Of a stretch of DNA of 35,152 nt, positions 7,786-16,420 are shown piece after piece. Source of the DNA: Bacteriovoracaceae bacterium (GTDB taxonomy: Bacteria; Bdellovibrionota; Bacteriovoracia; Bacteriovoracales; Bacteriovoracaceae). The translations under genes were made by a program, and so were the position numbers. Location of the stretch: the NCBI GenBank assembly GCA_018675575.1, contig JABGXW010000010.1:1-35152 (forward strand). Direction: 5' to 3'. Position 1 is the first letter of the stretch. Each line of letters starts with the position of its first letter. Below the pieces are notes generated by a model that saw nothing but the letters and a program-made list of their open reading frames with translations, was not told the origin of the DNA and did no database searches.

Positions 7786-10494
7786 ATGTTTGGACCTGTA
7801 TTTTACCATGACGGGGGACTATATTTGAACACCATGACATTAAAGGAAATAGTAGATCTAGGCATTAAATTAACGCCTATGATGGCCCAATATTACGCTA
7901 TCAAAACAGAGTACGAAGGAACCATACTCTTTTTTAGAATGGGAGATTTCTACGAAGTCTTTTTTGAAGATGCATTTCTAACAGGAAAATTACTTAATAT
8001 AACAGTCACTCATCGAGGAAAATTAGGTGATTATAAAATTCCCATGGCCGGTATGCCCCATCACGCAGCCAGCACTTATATCGACCGTTTAACAGGTCAA
8101 GGTTATAAGGTAGCCATTTGTGAACAAGTTGAAGATCCAAAAACGGCCAAAGGCATTGTCAAAAGAGCGGTGACTCAGGTTGTTTCTCCTGGAATCCCCT
8201 ACGATCTTGAAAAGGTTAACGCATCTGAAAACTCATATATTTTAAGTGGTCACGTTGATGATAATCATTTCTATCTAGCTGCTTTAGATTTTACGACAGG
8301 CGATTTCAAAGGATACAAATCAAATAGCATAGAAGAATTTCTTGATCATGTACGTCTGCTTAGGCCAAAAGAGTTCATCGCGAGTATGGGACAATGGGAA
8401 AAGTATCCGCTACTTCACGATGTACTTACTCATTCAGGAACTTTGATTACACATTTAAGTGAAGAATATTTTACTGAGAAATACACAACTCTTTATATCG
8501 AAAAGTTAATTCCTACTTATAAACGTGATCAAATTATTAAGGCCAATAAACCAGTCTTGGGTCCTATCGGAGCTCTAGGGTATTACGTGTCTTCTACTCA
8601 AAATATTGAAGATTTTATACAGGTCAAGGCCTTCCAAATGATCAATGATGATGGGCTACTAAAAATAACTCAACCAACATTAATGGGATTAGAAATTTTA
8701 CCTAAATCTCGTGAAACATATCAAGACTCTCTTTTGGGATTTTTAGATAAAACCCAATGTGCTCTCGGTAAAAGAAAATTGAGACAAATTCTTGAAACAC
8801 CTTTAACAAATTTAGAGGAAATCAAAAAACGTCAAGCTATGATTTCCTATTTTCTCGATCACTCTGATCAACATGAAGAAGTTCGAGAAGAGCTAGCAAT
8901 GGTTCGTGATCTTGAACGCATATTAGCAAAAATGAGTACTGGGAAATCGACAGCTCAAGACCTGGTTAATCTTTCTAACTCTGTTAAAGTTTGGGATAAA
9001 ATCCAGCGCATTATAAGGACTCATTTAAAAACTTCTTTTGATGCTCTTCCTGCTCTTGAATCTAAACAATTTGGGTTATTAAAATCTATAAGTGAAGAAA
9101 TTGATATTACTATAAATGATGAAATAGGTGCATCCTTAGATAAAGGTAATTTGATAAAGAAAGGAAGCAGTAAAAAGCGAGACAGACTTTGGAAACTTAC
9201 CAATAACACTAGTGAAGCCTTATCAGTTTTAGAGCAACGTTACCGAGAAGAAACAGGAATTCAAAAGCTAAGAATTAAAAGCAATAATGTTGCTGGATAC
9301 TTTATCGAGATTTCAAAATCACATAGTGATAAAGTTCCAAAGTATTTTGATAGACGTCAAACTCTTGTAAATGCAGAGAGATATACTACTGAAGAGCTCA
9401 CAGAGTTTGAGAAAGAAATTCTTTCTTCAAAAGATAAACTAGAAAGATTAGAGAGGAAAATTTTTAAAGATTTAGTTGATAAGATTGCAACATATGCCCA
9501 CACTATTCAAATTTTTAGTGAGCTTCTTGCACTAACCGACTGTTTTCAATCTTTAGCCTGGGTTTCATATCAAGAAAATTTTGTTCTACCTCACTTTGAT
9601 GCTGAAAAAAAACTGCTTAATATTCAAGGAGGATGGCATCCTCTTATTAAATCGATTATCAGAGAGCAGTTTGTTTGCCATAACATTGATTTTCATCAAG
9701 AAAAATATTTTGGACTTATCACTGGTCCAAATATGGCAGGTAAGACCACCGTCATGAGAGAAGTTGCAATCATTCAAATCTTAGCGCAGGTCGGATGTTA
9801 TACTCCCTGTGACTCAGCACAATTAGGAATTTGTGATTATTTATTTTCACGATTAGGTGCAAGTGATGATATTTTAAAAGGTCAATCAACTTTCATGGTT
9901 GAGATGGCCGAAACAGCAGAAATTATTAGACACGCTACAGACAAATCACTAATTATTTTAGATGAAGTAGGACGTGGAACTTCTACCTATGATGGCCTCT
10001 CTATTGCTTGGGCATTAGTAGAACATTTTATTGATACAACAAAAGCATTAACCTTATTTGCAACACATTATCACGAGCTAATTGATCTCGTTGAAAAAAA
10101 AGATGGCGGGGTCAATCTCACAGTTGAAATTTCTAACGATAACGGTAACGTCAATTTCCTTTATAATTTAATTGAAAAAGGTGCTAGCCAAAGTTTCGGT
10201 ATCTATGTGGCCAAATTAGCAGGACTCCCTTTACCAATTCTTCAAAGAAGCCAAGAGATCCTTCAAAATCTGGAACTAGGTTGTGAAAAAGAAAATTCTA
10301 TTAGTAATGTATTTAGTGAAGAAAAAACTGAAGCAGGAATTCAACTTGGCTTTTTCAACCAATCAGAGATAAACATACCGGAGTATTTATCTAAGATTAA
10401 AGAAGAGCTTCAGGATACTGATTTACTGAGGATGACACCCCTTAAGGCCCTGATAAAGCTAAATGAATTAAAAGCTAACCTACCAATACAGTAA
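7786..10494 (+). CDS. mutS: DNA mismatch repair ATPase MutS
   Basis: This is full-length MutS (902 residues from the first ATG). The N-terminal mismatch-reading block is LFFRMGDFYEVFFEDA with the Phe-x-Glu at residues 55-57. Connector and lever domains follow, then the clamp. The ATPase has Walker A GPNMAGKTT (from residue 647), Walker B SLIILDEVGRGTSTYDG and the switch FATHYHEL. MutS recognises base mismatches and small loops and recruits MutL. The start is uncertain: family comparison favours TTG 7825, which has GGGGG eight bases upstream, or ATG 7834 (MTLKEIVDLG), over ATG 7786, which has no ribosome site. The gene is divergent from the LptC/A gene across about 170 bases. Confidence 0.97.
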   Translation: MFGPVFYHDGGLYLNTMTLKEIVDLGIKLTPMMAQYYAIKTEYEGTILFFRMGDFYEVFFEDAFLTGKLLNITVTHRGKLGDYKIPMAGMPHHAASTYIDRLTGQGYKVAICEQVEDPKTAKGIVKRAVTQVVSPGIPYDLEKVNASENSYILSGHVDDNHFYLAALDFTTGDFKGYKSNSIEEFLDHVRLLRPKEFIASMGQWEKYPLLHDVLTHSGTLITHLSEEYFTEKYTTLYIEKLIPTYKRDQIIKANKPVLGPIGALGYYVSSTQNIEDFIQVKAFQMINDDGLLKITQPTLMGLEILPKSRETYQDSLLGFLDKTQCALGKRKLRQILETPLTNLEEIKKRQAMISYFLDHSDQHEEVREELAMVRDLERILAKMSTGKSTAQDLVNLSNSVKVWDKIQRIIRTHLKTSFDALPALESKQFGLLKSISEEIDITINDEIGASLDKGNLIKKGSSKKRDRLWKLTNNTSEALSVLEQRYREETGIQKLRIKSNNVAGYFIEISKSHSDKVPKYFDRRQTLVNAERYTTEELTEFEKEILSSKDKLERLERKIFKDLVDKIATYAHTIQIFSELLALTDCFQSLAWVSYQENFVLPHFDAEKKLLNIQGGWHPLIKSIIREQFVCHNIDFHQEKYFGLITGPNMAGKTTVMREVAIIQILAQVGCYTPCDSAQLGICDYLFSRLGASDDILKGQSTFMVEMAETAEIIRHATDKSLIILDEVGRGTSTYDGLSIAWALVEHFIDTTKALTLFATHYHELIDLVEKKDGGVNLTVEISNDNGNVNFLYNLIEKGASQSFGIYVAKLAGLPLPILQRSQEILQNLELGCEKENSISNVFSEEKTEAGIQLGFFNQSEINIPEYLSKIKEELQDTDLLRMTPLKALIKLNELKANLPIQ

Positions 10495-10563
10495 GCTACT
10501 CTTTAGATTATTTTCTTGAGTATTCTAAGTCACATTCATTGATAATCTTCCGATAAGTTCACT

Positions 10564-11328
10564 ATGGAAACTGAAGCTTATTTACCTATCATTGTTAAAC
10601 ATCCAAGGGATCAAAAACATCCTGAGGCAAATCTTCCTCCAGACAATAAAATTCTACGTAAAAGATCATATGCTTTTGTGACCGATTTGTTTATTATTGG
10701 ACTAATTAACAAAGGTTTGATGTATACTTATATTAGTTTTCTCAAGACTTACTTCTATCAATTAACAATGAAAACTCAACTCCTCCTAGAGTCCAAAATG
10801 TATGACGTACACTTTGTATCATTAGGAATTGTCTTTTGGGGATATTTTCTCATGTCCTATTATTGGGGCGAAGGGAAAACTCCCGGAAAACATATTTTCG
10901 GACTTAAGGTTCATTCACCAGGTTTTAAATATAGTAGTGAACTTCATTTGACTCTAAGAGAATGCTTTGCTCGAACTCTTGGATACTTTATTAACTGTCT
11001 CACCGCAGGTAGCCTATTCGCCATTTCTTTTATTACAACTAATTCAAAAGGACTTCCTGATTGGTTATCACAAACATCTGTAGTAACCGATGAACAAATG
11101 GACTATATTGATAAAGTCTATTTCTCGCCAGATTTTGAAAGTGATTTTCTTAAGCCCGCAATGTCCATTGTCGAAGAAAAAGAAGTTGAGCAACAACTAT
11201 CATTATTCGAAGATCAAAAGCTGAAGACATTGGAATCTGTTGGCACGGTTATAGAATTGCCAGCTCCTCAATTGACAGAAGCTAACACTTCAATCGATAA
11301 AAATGACGACGACTCTAAAGCGGCTTAA
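10564..11328 (+). CDS. RDD family membrane protein
   Basis: This 254-residue protein contains an RDD domain. RKRSYAFVTD (about residues 32-41) supplies the conserved Arg and Asp at the start of the first helix. A second helix follows near residues 80-100, then the diagnostic loop GEGKTPGKHIFGLKVHS, a further conserved Arg in RECFARTLGYF and a third helix. The roughly 90 C-terminal residues are acidic and hydrophilic without a recognised domain. RDD proteins are small membrane proteins of mixed function; some act in ion exchange, many are uncharacterised. It follows mutS by 69 bases, and its stop touches the stop of the convergent spoIID-like gene with no base between. Confidence 0.85.
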   Translation: METEAYLPIIVKHPRDQKHPEANLPPDNKILRKRSYAFVTDLFIIGLINKGLMYTYISFLKTYFYQLTMKTQLLLESKMYDVHFVSLGIVFWGYFLMSYYWGEGKTPGKHIFGLKVHSPGFKYSSELHLTLRECFARTLGYFINCLTAGSLFAISFITTNSKGLPDWLSQTSVVTDEQMDYIDKVYFSPDFESDFLKPAMSIVEEKEVEQQLSLFEDQKLKTLESVGTVIELPAPQLTEANTSIDKNDDDSKAA

Positions 11329-12675
11329 CTATTGTAAATTTGTAATTTTTATACCGGTATAATAATGATGTAAAATCTCTCTATATGTTTTTGCATAGAA
11401 TTTTGCCATCATCATCGCACCCCATTGACTCATACCCACATGATGTCCCCAACCATGGCCTCTAAATTTAAATGTTCCATTTAGGTTGGTCATCTTATAG
11501 TGGTAAGAAGGAAACTTTGACCAGCCGATTGCAGATCGAATCTGAGCGAAATCAAGAGTCACTGCATGATGCCCTTGAGTTGCTAAGATTTTTTTATGGG
11601 AATCAAATTGTGTATTAAGCTCTTTTACTTCTAAATTAAGTTCTAGTTGACTTGAGAAATCTCTAAATCCTCCCCTTGTCCCCTTATACTTCTTAAAAAA
11701 GCCTATTAGTTCAGATTGAGAATAGACTTTTGTTGACCAATTCACAATCCACTTTGAGGAGTCTGAAAGTTCATTTAAGAGCTCTTCCCTTGTAAAAATC
11801 TCTGCCTGTCCAAAACAATAAGGAACATTATTTTGCTTGAAGATGTTTATTGCTGAATCCGTCCGTCCCCCACTGTAGGAATGAAAAAAAGCAACAATCA
11901 GTTTGCCCTTATAAGTCATAACTTCATTAGCTGTTTCTAAGACGGCTTGATCTGTCGAAGCCATGACATGTGAGAGGCCTGTATAAACCTGAAATCGAGC
12001 AGTGTCATCAACGTCATAATCACGCTTATTCTTTAATTTTTTTGAAAGAGTTTTATTATGATAGAGAGCGTATGTTCTTGCAGCTACAGCTTGAGCTTTT
12101 AAAGACTCTAATGGCCAAGATGAAATTGATTCACTAGGAACAACTCCTCTCAGATATGTCTCAATCGTAACAGTATTAATCACGGATATTTTTTGACCTT
12201 TAAGAGTTACTTCAAATCGACCAAGATACTGGTGAGATTTTTCTACATTCAGTGATCGTACAACTTTAATTGGTGCTGATCCATTTAAGTTTATTTTTTG
12301 AGGCCCTACTACAATAGAACCATTTGCCAAAGTAATAATGAGCTGTGACCCCTTACTTACGATTGAAAAGGAAGTAGAGGACAAACTCAAGCCTGATAAG
12401 CTCGTTAGAATAATTTGTTTTGATGATTCGAGTTTTACTCTTGATGCATCGTCTGGAACGCCATGTCTGTGATCATTTTTTAACGTATGAGGAAAAACTA
12501 ACACCCTCATTTCACGAGCTGAGTTTGATTTTGTTAAATCTAGATCCACTAAGGTTGGCGCACCTATGATAAATTCAGGACTAGAGCTTTGCACTGGCAA
12601 TTCAAAGGTATTGGCCATCAATTGAGTTGGCAAAAAGCTCAGAAGGAGTAGGAGTATGGTACTTTTAAAGGACAT
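11329..12675 (-). CDS. SpoIID/LytB domain protein, exported
   Basis: This 448-residue protein has a signal peptide (hydrophobic to about residue 20). After a strand-rich N-terminal part it has the SpoIID domain: TIETYLRGVVPSESISSWP with Glu182 in the position of the catalytic Glu, then LKAQAVAARTYALYH, YSGGRTDSA, and the C-terminal hallmark GHGWGHHVGMSQWGA. In Bacillus, SpoIID is a lytic transglycosylase that cuts denuded glycan strands. Gram-negative homologues are exported peptidoglycan enzymes or amidase enhancers. In a predatory bacterium this could act on its own or prey wall, but the sequence does not tell which. The gene is convergent with the RDD gene with zero spacing. Confidence 0.9.
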   Translation of the reverse strand: MSFKSTILLLLLSFLPTQLMANTFELPVQSSSPEFIIGAPTLVDLDLTKSNSAREMRVLVFPHTLKNDHRHGVPDDASRVKLESSKQIILTSLSGLSLSSTSFSIVSKGSQLIITLANGSIVVGPQKINLNGSAPIKVVRSLNVEKSHQYLGRFEVTLKGQKISVINTVTIETYLRGVVPSESISSWPLESLKAQAVAARTYALYHNKTLSKKLKNKRDYDVDDTARFQVYTGLSHVMASTDQAVLETANEVMTYKGKLIVAFFHSYSGGRTDSAINIFKQNNVPYCFGQAEIFTREELLNELSDSSKWIVNWSTKVYSQSELIGFFKKYKGTRGGFRDFSSQLELNLEVKELNTQFDSHKKILATQGHHAVTLDFAQIRSAIGWSKFPSYHYKMTNLNGTFKFRGHGWGHHVGMSQWGAMMMAKFYAKTYREILHHYYTGIKITNLQ

Positions 12676-12709
12676 AGAATTCTCTCTTTCGTAAATATTT
12701 AAATAGGTA

Positions 12710-12747
12710 GATAAAGATGAACCCTAGCAGTCGAGCTCATCTTTGTC
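12710..12747. repeat. Inverted repeat in the leader of the spoIID-like gene
   Basis: AAAGATGA (12713-12720) and TCATCTTT (12737-12744) are perfect complements around 16 bases. Extension to GATAAAGATGA / TCATCTTTGTC allows one G-T pair, for 11 pairs. It lies about 35 bases upstream of the start of the spoIID-like gene on the minus strand. The rest of the 255-base gap (12676-12930) is AT-rich with no other clear element. Confidence 0.4.
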
Positions 12748-12930
12748 TTCTTATGTCGCAACTTGTTAGAAGATGTAAGACTTTAACGTAATGAAGTCTA
12801 TTTTAGGTTTTAAAAGAGTATTTATTTACTAAATATATTTTCATATTCCATATAACTGCTTAATTTCATATGGCTTTATCTATCTTTATCAATTATTAAT
12901 TGATGTAAATTTTTCAAGTGGCCACGTGAA

Positions 12931-13260
12931 TTATAATTTCTCAAATCCAATTGTTAACCCAAAAATAACAACAACAGCAATGACAAAAGAAAGATTTCGC
13001 TGCTCAAGCTTTTTATTTATAAAAACTGAAACTTGAGATTCTGACGGTATTCTTCCTAATTTTATTCTGAGAGATTCTTTCCCTATTATTCTTAACTTTT
13101 TTTTGTATTCTTTTTCTTGAAAGAAAACGATTCTAAAAACAAAGATCAAACATAGAAAAAAATATTGAATATAAGGAATATCCCAAGGTGCAAAGATATA
13201 GATTATAATCAAAGGCAAACAAGTGGTTGAAACAAGAAAAAGAAAAAGTTTAAGGTCCAT
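12931..13260 (-). CDS. Small membrane protein of unknown function
   Basis: This 109-residue protein has two hydrophobic helices at the N-terminus (about residues 3-22 and 28-47), a basic Lys/Arg-rich middle (KEYKKKLRIIGKESLRIKLG) and a C-terminal helix (LSFVIAVVVIFGLTIGF). No family is recognised. It follows the Rossmann-fold gene by ten bases on the same strand, so it is probably cotranscribed with it. Confidence 0.6.
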   Translation of the reverse strand: MDLKLFLFLVSTTCLPLIIIYIFAPWDIPYIQYFFLCLIFVFRIVFFQEKEYKKKLRIIGKESLRIKLGRIPSESQVSVFINKKLEQRNLSFVIAVVVIFGLTIGFEKL

Positions 13261-13270
13261 TCTCTCTACA

Positions 13271-13936
13271 TTATACGATTACATTCGATTCGTGGACATA
13301 ATTACCATCTTTTTTCTCTGTAAGACAAACTATCATAAATGATGCCAGATCCTTGGCATAGACAGGTTTGTAACGTAATAAAAATCCTCTAAAGAGAAAA
13401 CTCGTCTTACTAAAGACATTAATAGCAAATTTCTCTAATACTCTATTTTCTTTTCTTTCACCTAATAAAAGAGAAGGTCGAACAAGGTGGAGAGCTTGAA
13501 AGCCTAATTCAGTTAATCCAGCTTCGACTTTAGCTTTGGTTTTTAAATAAAAACTTCCCCTTTTAGAAGCTCCCATGGAAGAAACAAACGCCAGTCTTCT
13601 AGCTCCTGCGGAATGGGCAAGATGAGCGAGAGTAATAACAAGATGATAATCAATTTTTTCGAATTGTTCTTTTGATTTTGCCTTAGCGATTGTTGTTCCG
13701 AGACAACAATATACATCATCCACAGAAAACATCTCATGGAGAGAGTCTAATTGATCAAAATTAACAATCGGGTTGATCAGCTTGCGCGACGCAATATCCA
13801 GCTTCGCTCGAGAAGGAGCATAAATCTCTGAATAGATTGGCGAATTTACTAATTGTTTTAGACAAAAAGATCCGACAAGTCCTGTGGCCCCTAACAACAG
13901 AGCCTTACGTGTATTTTCAACTTTTTTGATACCCAT
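13271..13936 (-). CDS. NAD(P)-binding Rossmann-fold protein, atypical SDR (TIP30/YbjT-like)
   Basis: This protein of about 222 residues begins with a dinucleotide-binding motif LLLGATGLVGSFCLKQL. It has the typical atypical-SDR blocks: DDVYCCLGTT after the fourth strand, KIDYHLVITLAHLAHSAG, the strand RRLAFVSSMGAS and HLVRPSLLLGER. The Ser plus a YLKTKAKVE segment stand where classical SDRs have their Ser-Tyr-Lys. Family members such as HTATIP2/TIP30 bind NADPH but have varied or unknown roles. The ATG at 13936 is preferred over a TTG 12 bases upstream; neither has a strong ribosome site. The substrate is unknown. Confidence 0.8.
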   Translation of the reverse strand: MGIKKVENTRKALLLGATGLVGSFCLKQLVNSPIYSEIYAPSRAKLDIASRKLINPIVNFDQLDSLHEMFSVDDVYCCLGTTIAKAKSKEQFEKIDYHLVITLAHLAHSAGARRLAFVSSMGASKRGSFYLKTKAKVEAGLTELGFQALHLVRPSLLLGERKENRVLEKFAINVFSKTSFLFRGFLLRYKPVYAKDLASFMIVCLTEKKDGNYVHESNVIV

Positions 13937-14016
13937 ATTTAACAGCAAAAGAAGTTCTTTGTAAAAAAACGGTGCTTAGTATTCTCAAAACCCTATCAGT
14001 TAAAAACTTTTCTCAA

Positions 14017-14640
14017 TTACTTACATCCGAAACACATACATCTACAAATTCTCTTTATACATGCCGCTCGAAATCCTATTTGACTTTTATTTTTATTATT
14101 TATTTTTTTACATGAGATTTCTCGGCACTCACCATCTCCACTGCAGGATTGTTTCAATTGGGCGGTAGGTTGCATAAGGAGGAAATTTTCCAATTCCCTC
14201 ATTAAACTTTTAGAAGAGGTTGGAAAACCCAGACCTCCACACTGAGCAGATTTAACTATAGCATTTTGTTCTTTTATTTTCTCTATGTTAAAAATCCAGA
14301 TGGAATCTTTTTTTGGAGTGGCTACAGAAGGTTTTGACAATGTGTAGCTATAATCAAATCGTAATATATTGGTATGAACATTTCCTTTTAAAACTTTTAT
14401 TACTTTAGCATAAAATAAATATCTTTTTGTATCTTTAGATTTCTTGGTATCCAAAATTTTAGCTTCAATCAGGATGGATGAAGAATGAACAAATTCATGA
14501 AACATTTTTTTTCTATTTAATTCCATATTTTGTGAAAATTTCCAATGGGACCAATCAGGGCCTTTACATTTTGAATAAGCTGACAATGGAGAGGAAATTA
14601 AAAGTAACGCTAAAATAAATAGGCATGATGTGCTCAACAT
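14017..14640 (-). CDS. Exported cysteine-rich protein, possibly NTR/TIMP-like
   Basis: This 207-residue protein has a signal peptide ending near AYS-KC. The mature part starts with a cysteine, then a strand pattern (SSILIEAKILDT, YLFYAKVIKVLKGN, LRFDYSY, DSIWIFNI) resembling the OB-like NTR/TIMP domain of secreted bacterial proteins, and SAQCGG as a second cysteine block. The C-terminal 45 residues are a separate basic cysteine-rich tail (CSGDGECREISC ... CIKRICRCMCFGC) with nine cysteines in all, probably disulfide-bonded. The NTR call is tentative. A good GAGG lies three bases before the ATG, and the start is only six bases after the stop of the upstream lipoprotein gene, so the two are cotranscribed. 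Confidence 0.65.
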   Translation of the reverse strand: MLSTSCLFILALLLISSPLSAYSKCKGPDWSHWKFSQNMELNRKKMFHEFVHSSSILIEAKILDTKKSKDTKRYLFYAKVIKVLKGNVHTNILRFDYSYTLSKPSVATPKKDSIWIFNIEKIKEQNAIVKSAQCGGLGFPTSSKSLMRELENFLLMQPTAQLKQSCSGDGECREISCKKINNKNKSQIGFRAACIKRICRCMCFGCK

Positions 14641-14646
14641 AGACCT

Positions 14647-15282
14647 CTAAAGTTGTTTTGCAAATTGTCGCATGATAGTTGCCATTGTATTTCTCATACC
14701 AGAACCATCATGGGTGCAAAAGAGAGTATGGTTATCACGGTTTTTCTCAGGATGTTTAATAGTCTTAAACCTAGAAATAAACATTCCAAAAGTTCTTTTC
14801 TTTCCACTCATTTTAAAAAGAATATATTCCTTGTAGAAACTAGTTTTTTTTACATTATTAATATTTTGAAATGACTGGTAACCTTTTTGCTTGAAGAAAT
14901 CTAATGTTTGGTTCGTGATAGCGATTCTTTGTTCTTTACTAGCATCTAAATAACAATCCATTTTATCATCTTGTCCTAAAGGAATTCTAAAGCCTAGCTC
15001 ACCATAGGTTTTTTCAATAGGTCCATGGGCCAAGATTGTAATATATTTATCCAAGATATTTGATCGAACAGATTGATTTTTAAGATTCACAGCTTCTTCC
15101 AAATACATCTGATAAAAGCTATCGTCGCCCATTTTATTTATATAATTTAACTCTGCATTTTTTTTAATTTTCACTTTATATTTAGACCTTGGAATATCAA
15201 TTGATCCAGGTATTTTTTTGGGAGCAGTCCCGCAGGACATCAAAATAAGTGTCAATAAAATAAGAATATGAGGATTCTTCAT
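14647..15282 (-). CDS. Lipoprotein of unknown function
   Basis: This is a 211-residue lipoprotein. The ATG at 15282 gives a short basic start, a Leu/Ile core and the lipobox LMSC with Cys17; GAGAAGGA lies upstream with proper spacing. A longer reading from a TTG at 15321 would put 13 residues before the signal and is rejected. The mature protein is mixed alpha/beta with two cysteines (DCYLDASK and FCTHDGSG) and a strand block KRTFGMFISRFK. No family is recognised. The neighbour 15411-15656 on the same strand is 128 bases upstream, and the cysteine-rich exported gene is six bases downstream. Confidence 0.65.
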   Translation of the reverse strand: MKNPHILILLTLILMSCGTAPKKIPGSIDIPRSKYKVKIKKNAELNYINKMGDDSFYQMYLEEAVNLKNQSVRSNILDKYITILAHGPIEKTYGELGFRIPLGQDDKMDCYLDASKEQRIAITNQTLDFFKQKGYQSFQNINNVKKTSFYKEYILFKMSGKKRTFGMFISRFKTIKHPEKNRDNHTLFCTHDGSGMRNTMATIMRQFAKQL

Positions 15283-15410
15283 TTTTTTCCTTCTCGGTAA
15301 ACTTATCTGGAATTTAAACAATTAATGATGAAATGAAAAGAATCGATTGAGCAACAATTTAGGGAGAAAAACATTTCGTAACCTACTGAATTAATGGACT
15401 ATTGCCATAT

Positions 15411-15656
15411 CTAACCATCCTTCAATCTAAATATTCGTGTATGCCCGTTAGGATGCAGTCCCTTAGATGTGTACCTAAGTGGATTATCTGCAGGAGATGG
15501 TATCATCTGCATTGAGATTTGAGCACATAGTGATTTTGCATCGAATTCGGTAGCACATTCAATGAGATAATCTTCTTGGATCTCAGTCCCTACAGGCGTC
15601 ACAATATACTTATTTAAATTCTTATCATGTTTAACTTCTAACATTTTTCCGAGCAT
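15411..15656 (-). CDS. Small protein of unknown function
   Basis: This 81-residue protein has no signal or membrane segment. It contains mixed charged residues and two cysteines (LIECATEF and SLCAQIS) and a C-terminal PNGHTRIFRLKDG. No family is recognised. Its ATG directly follows the TAG of the upstream membrane-anchored gene with no base between, which suggests translational coupling. An internal ATG four codons in is an alternative start. Confidence 0.55.
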   Translation of the reverse strand: MLGKMLEVKHDKNLNKYIVTPVGTEIQEDYLIECATEFDAKSLCAQISMQMIPSPADNPLRYTSKGLHPNGHTRIFRLKDG

Positions 15657-16406
15657 CTATTTCTCACTGTCATCTAATAACTTATCGTGATTTTCTTGAT
15701 GGCCATCATAATGCCCATGTATTTCTAATTCCATTGCAACTCTAATTGTTCCTACATCATCTGGAACGTAAGCATTAAATGGATCACCTTTAAAATCTTC
15801 TAATGTTAATCTTTTAATCCAGATAGTGTAACGATTATTTTTATTCCAAGAAATAAAACCATCTTTTTTCATAGTTGGATCTGTTTGAATATTAAATTCT
15901 TTTATCACTGTCGCTACAGCTTTCTCCATGGCCCCGGGACCTGGTCTAAATTCAAATGAGAGATGCTGAAGGGTTTGTCCATTTGAATCACTGAAATATT
16001 GAGCATGAAAGTATCTGGAGCCTGGCAAGGTTTTTTCTGTTCGAATGACTGTCATAGAGCCAGTATCTCCATTGCTATCTTCTTTTAAAATAGGCGCTAG
16101 TTTTAACTCATTAAGCATCGTGATCATTTCTTCTTTTTTTCTTTGTGGATTAGAGAATTGAGACATAATACTTGATAGGGCTAAACGCGATTCATTTTCC
16201 GTCTGTGGAATATGAGCTATCTTTTTAATGTCTACTATCGACTTAGCAGGCTTCAATGTCTTTTTTGAAATAGGCTTCTTTGGGCTAGATTTGTGTGTTT
16301 TTTGGATAATAGTTTGAGAGTTCTTAACAAGTTTATTTTTATCAAAAAATTTAACGCCCACCCCAATCAAAATAACAACGAAAATTAATATGATTAATTT
16401 TTTCAT
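15657..16406 (-). CDS. Membrane-anchored periplasmic protein of unknown function
   Basis: This 249-residue protein has one N-terminal membrane helix (LIILIFVVILIGVGVKFF, residues 4-21) after MKK. A Lys/Ser/Pro-rich linker to about residue 60 is followed by a globular domain of about 150 residues with alternating strands (GSMTVIRTEKTLPGS, RYTIWIKRL, GTIRVAMELEIHG). The C-terminus is His/Asp-rich. No domain is recognised. It lies 14 bases after the M23-like gene and directly abuts the small downstream gene, making a three-gene operon. Confidence 0.62.
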   Translation of the reverse strand: MKKLIILIFVVILIGVGVKFFDKNKLVKNSQTIIQKTHKSSPKKPISKKTLKPAKSIVDIKKIAHIPQTENESRLALSSIMSQFSNPQRKKEEMITMLNELKLAPILKEDSNGDTGSMTVIRTEKTLPGSRYFHAQYFSDSNGQTLQHLSFEFRPGPGAMEKAVATVIKEFNIQTDPTMKKDGFISWNKNNRYTIWIKRLTLEDFKGDPFNAYVPDDVGTIRVAMELEIHGHYDGHQENHDKLLDDSEK

Positions 16407-16420
16407 AGGACTATTGTAGG

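Noticed and set aside
9021..9777. Minus-strand open frames inside mutS
   Set aside because: They are shadows of the strongly supported mutS coding frame and lack ribosome sites and domains.
11242..11266. TTGGCACG...TTGC resembling a sigma-54 -24/-12 promoter
   Set aside because: Spacing between GG and GC is 15 instead of 10 bases, and it lies inside the RDD gene.
15283..15321. Longer start (TTG 15321) for the lipoprotein gene
   Set aside because: It would place 13 residues before the lipoprotein signal; the ATG at 15282 has a strong ribosome site.
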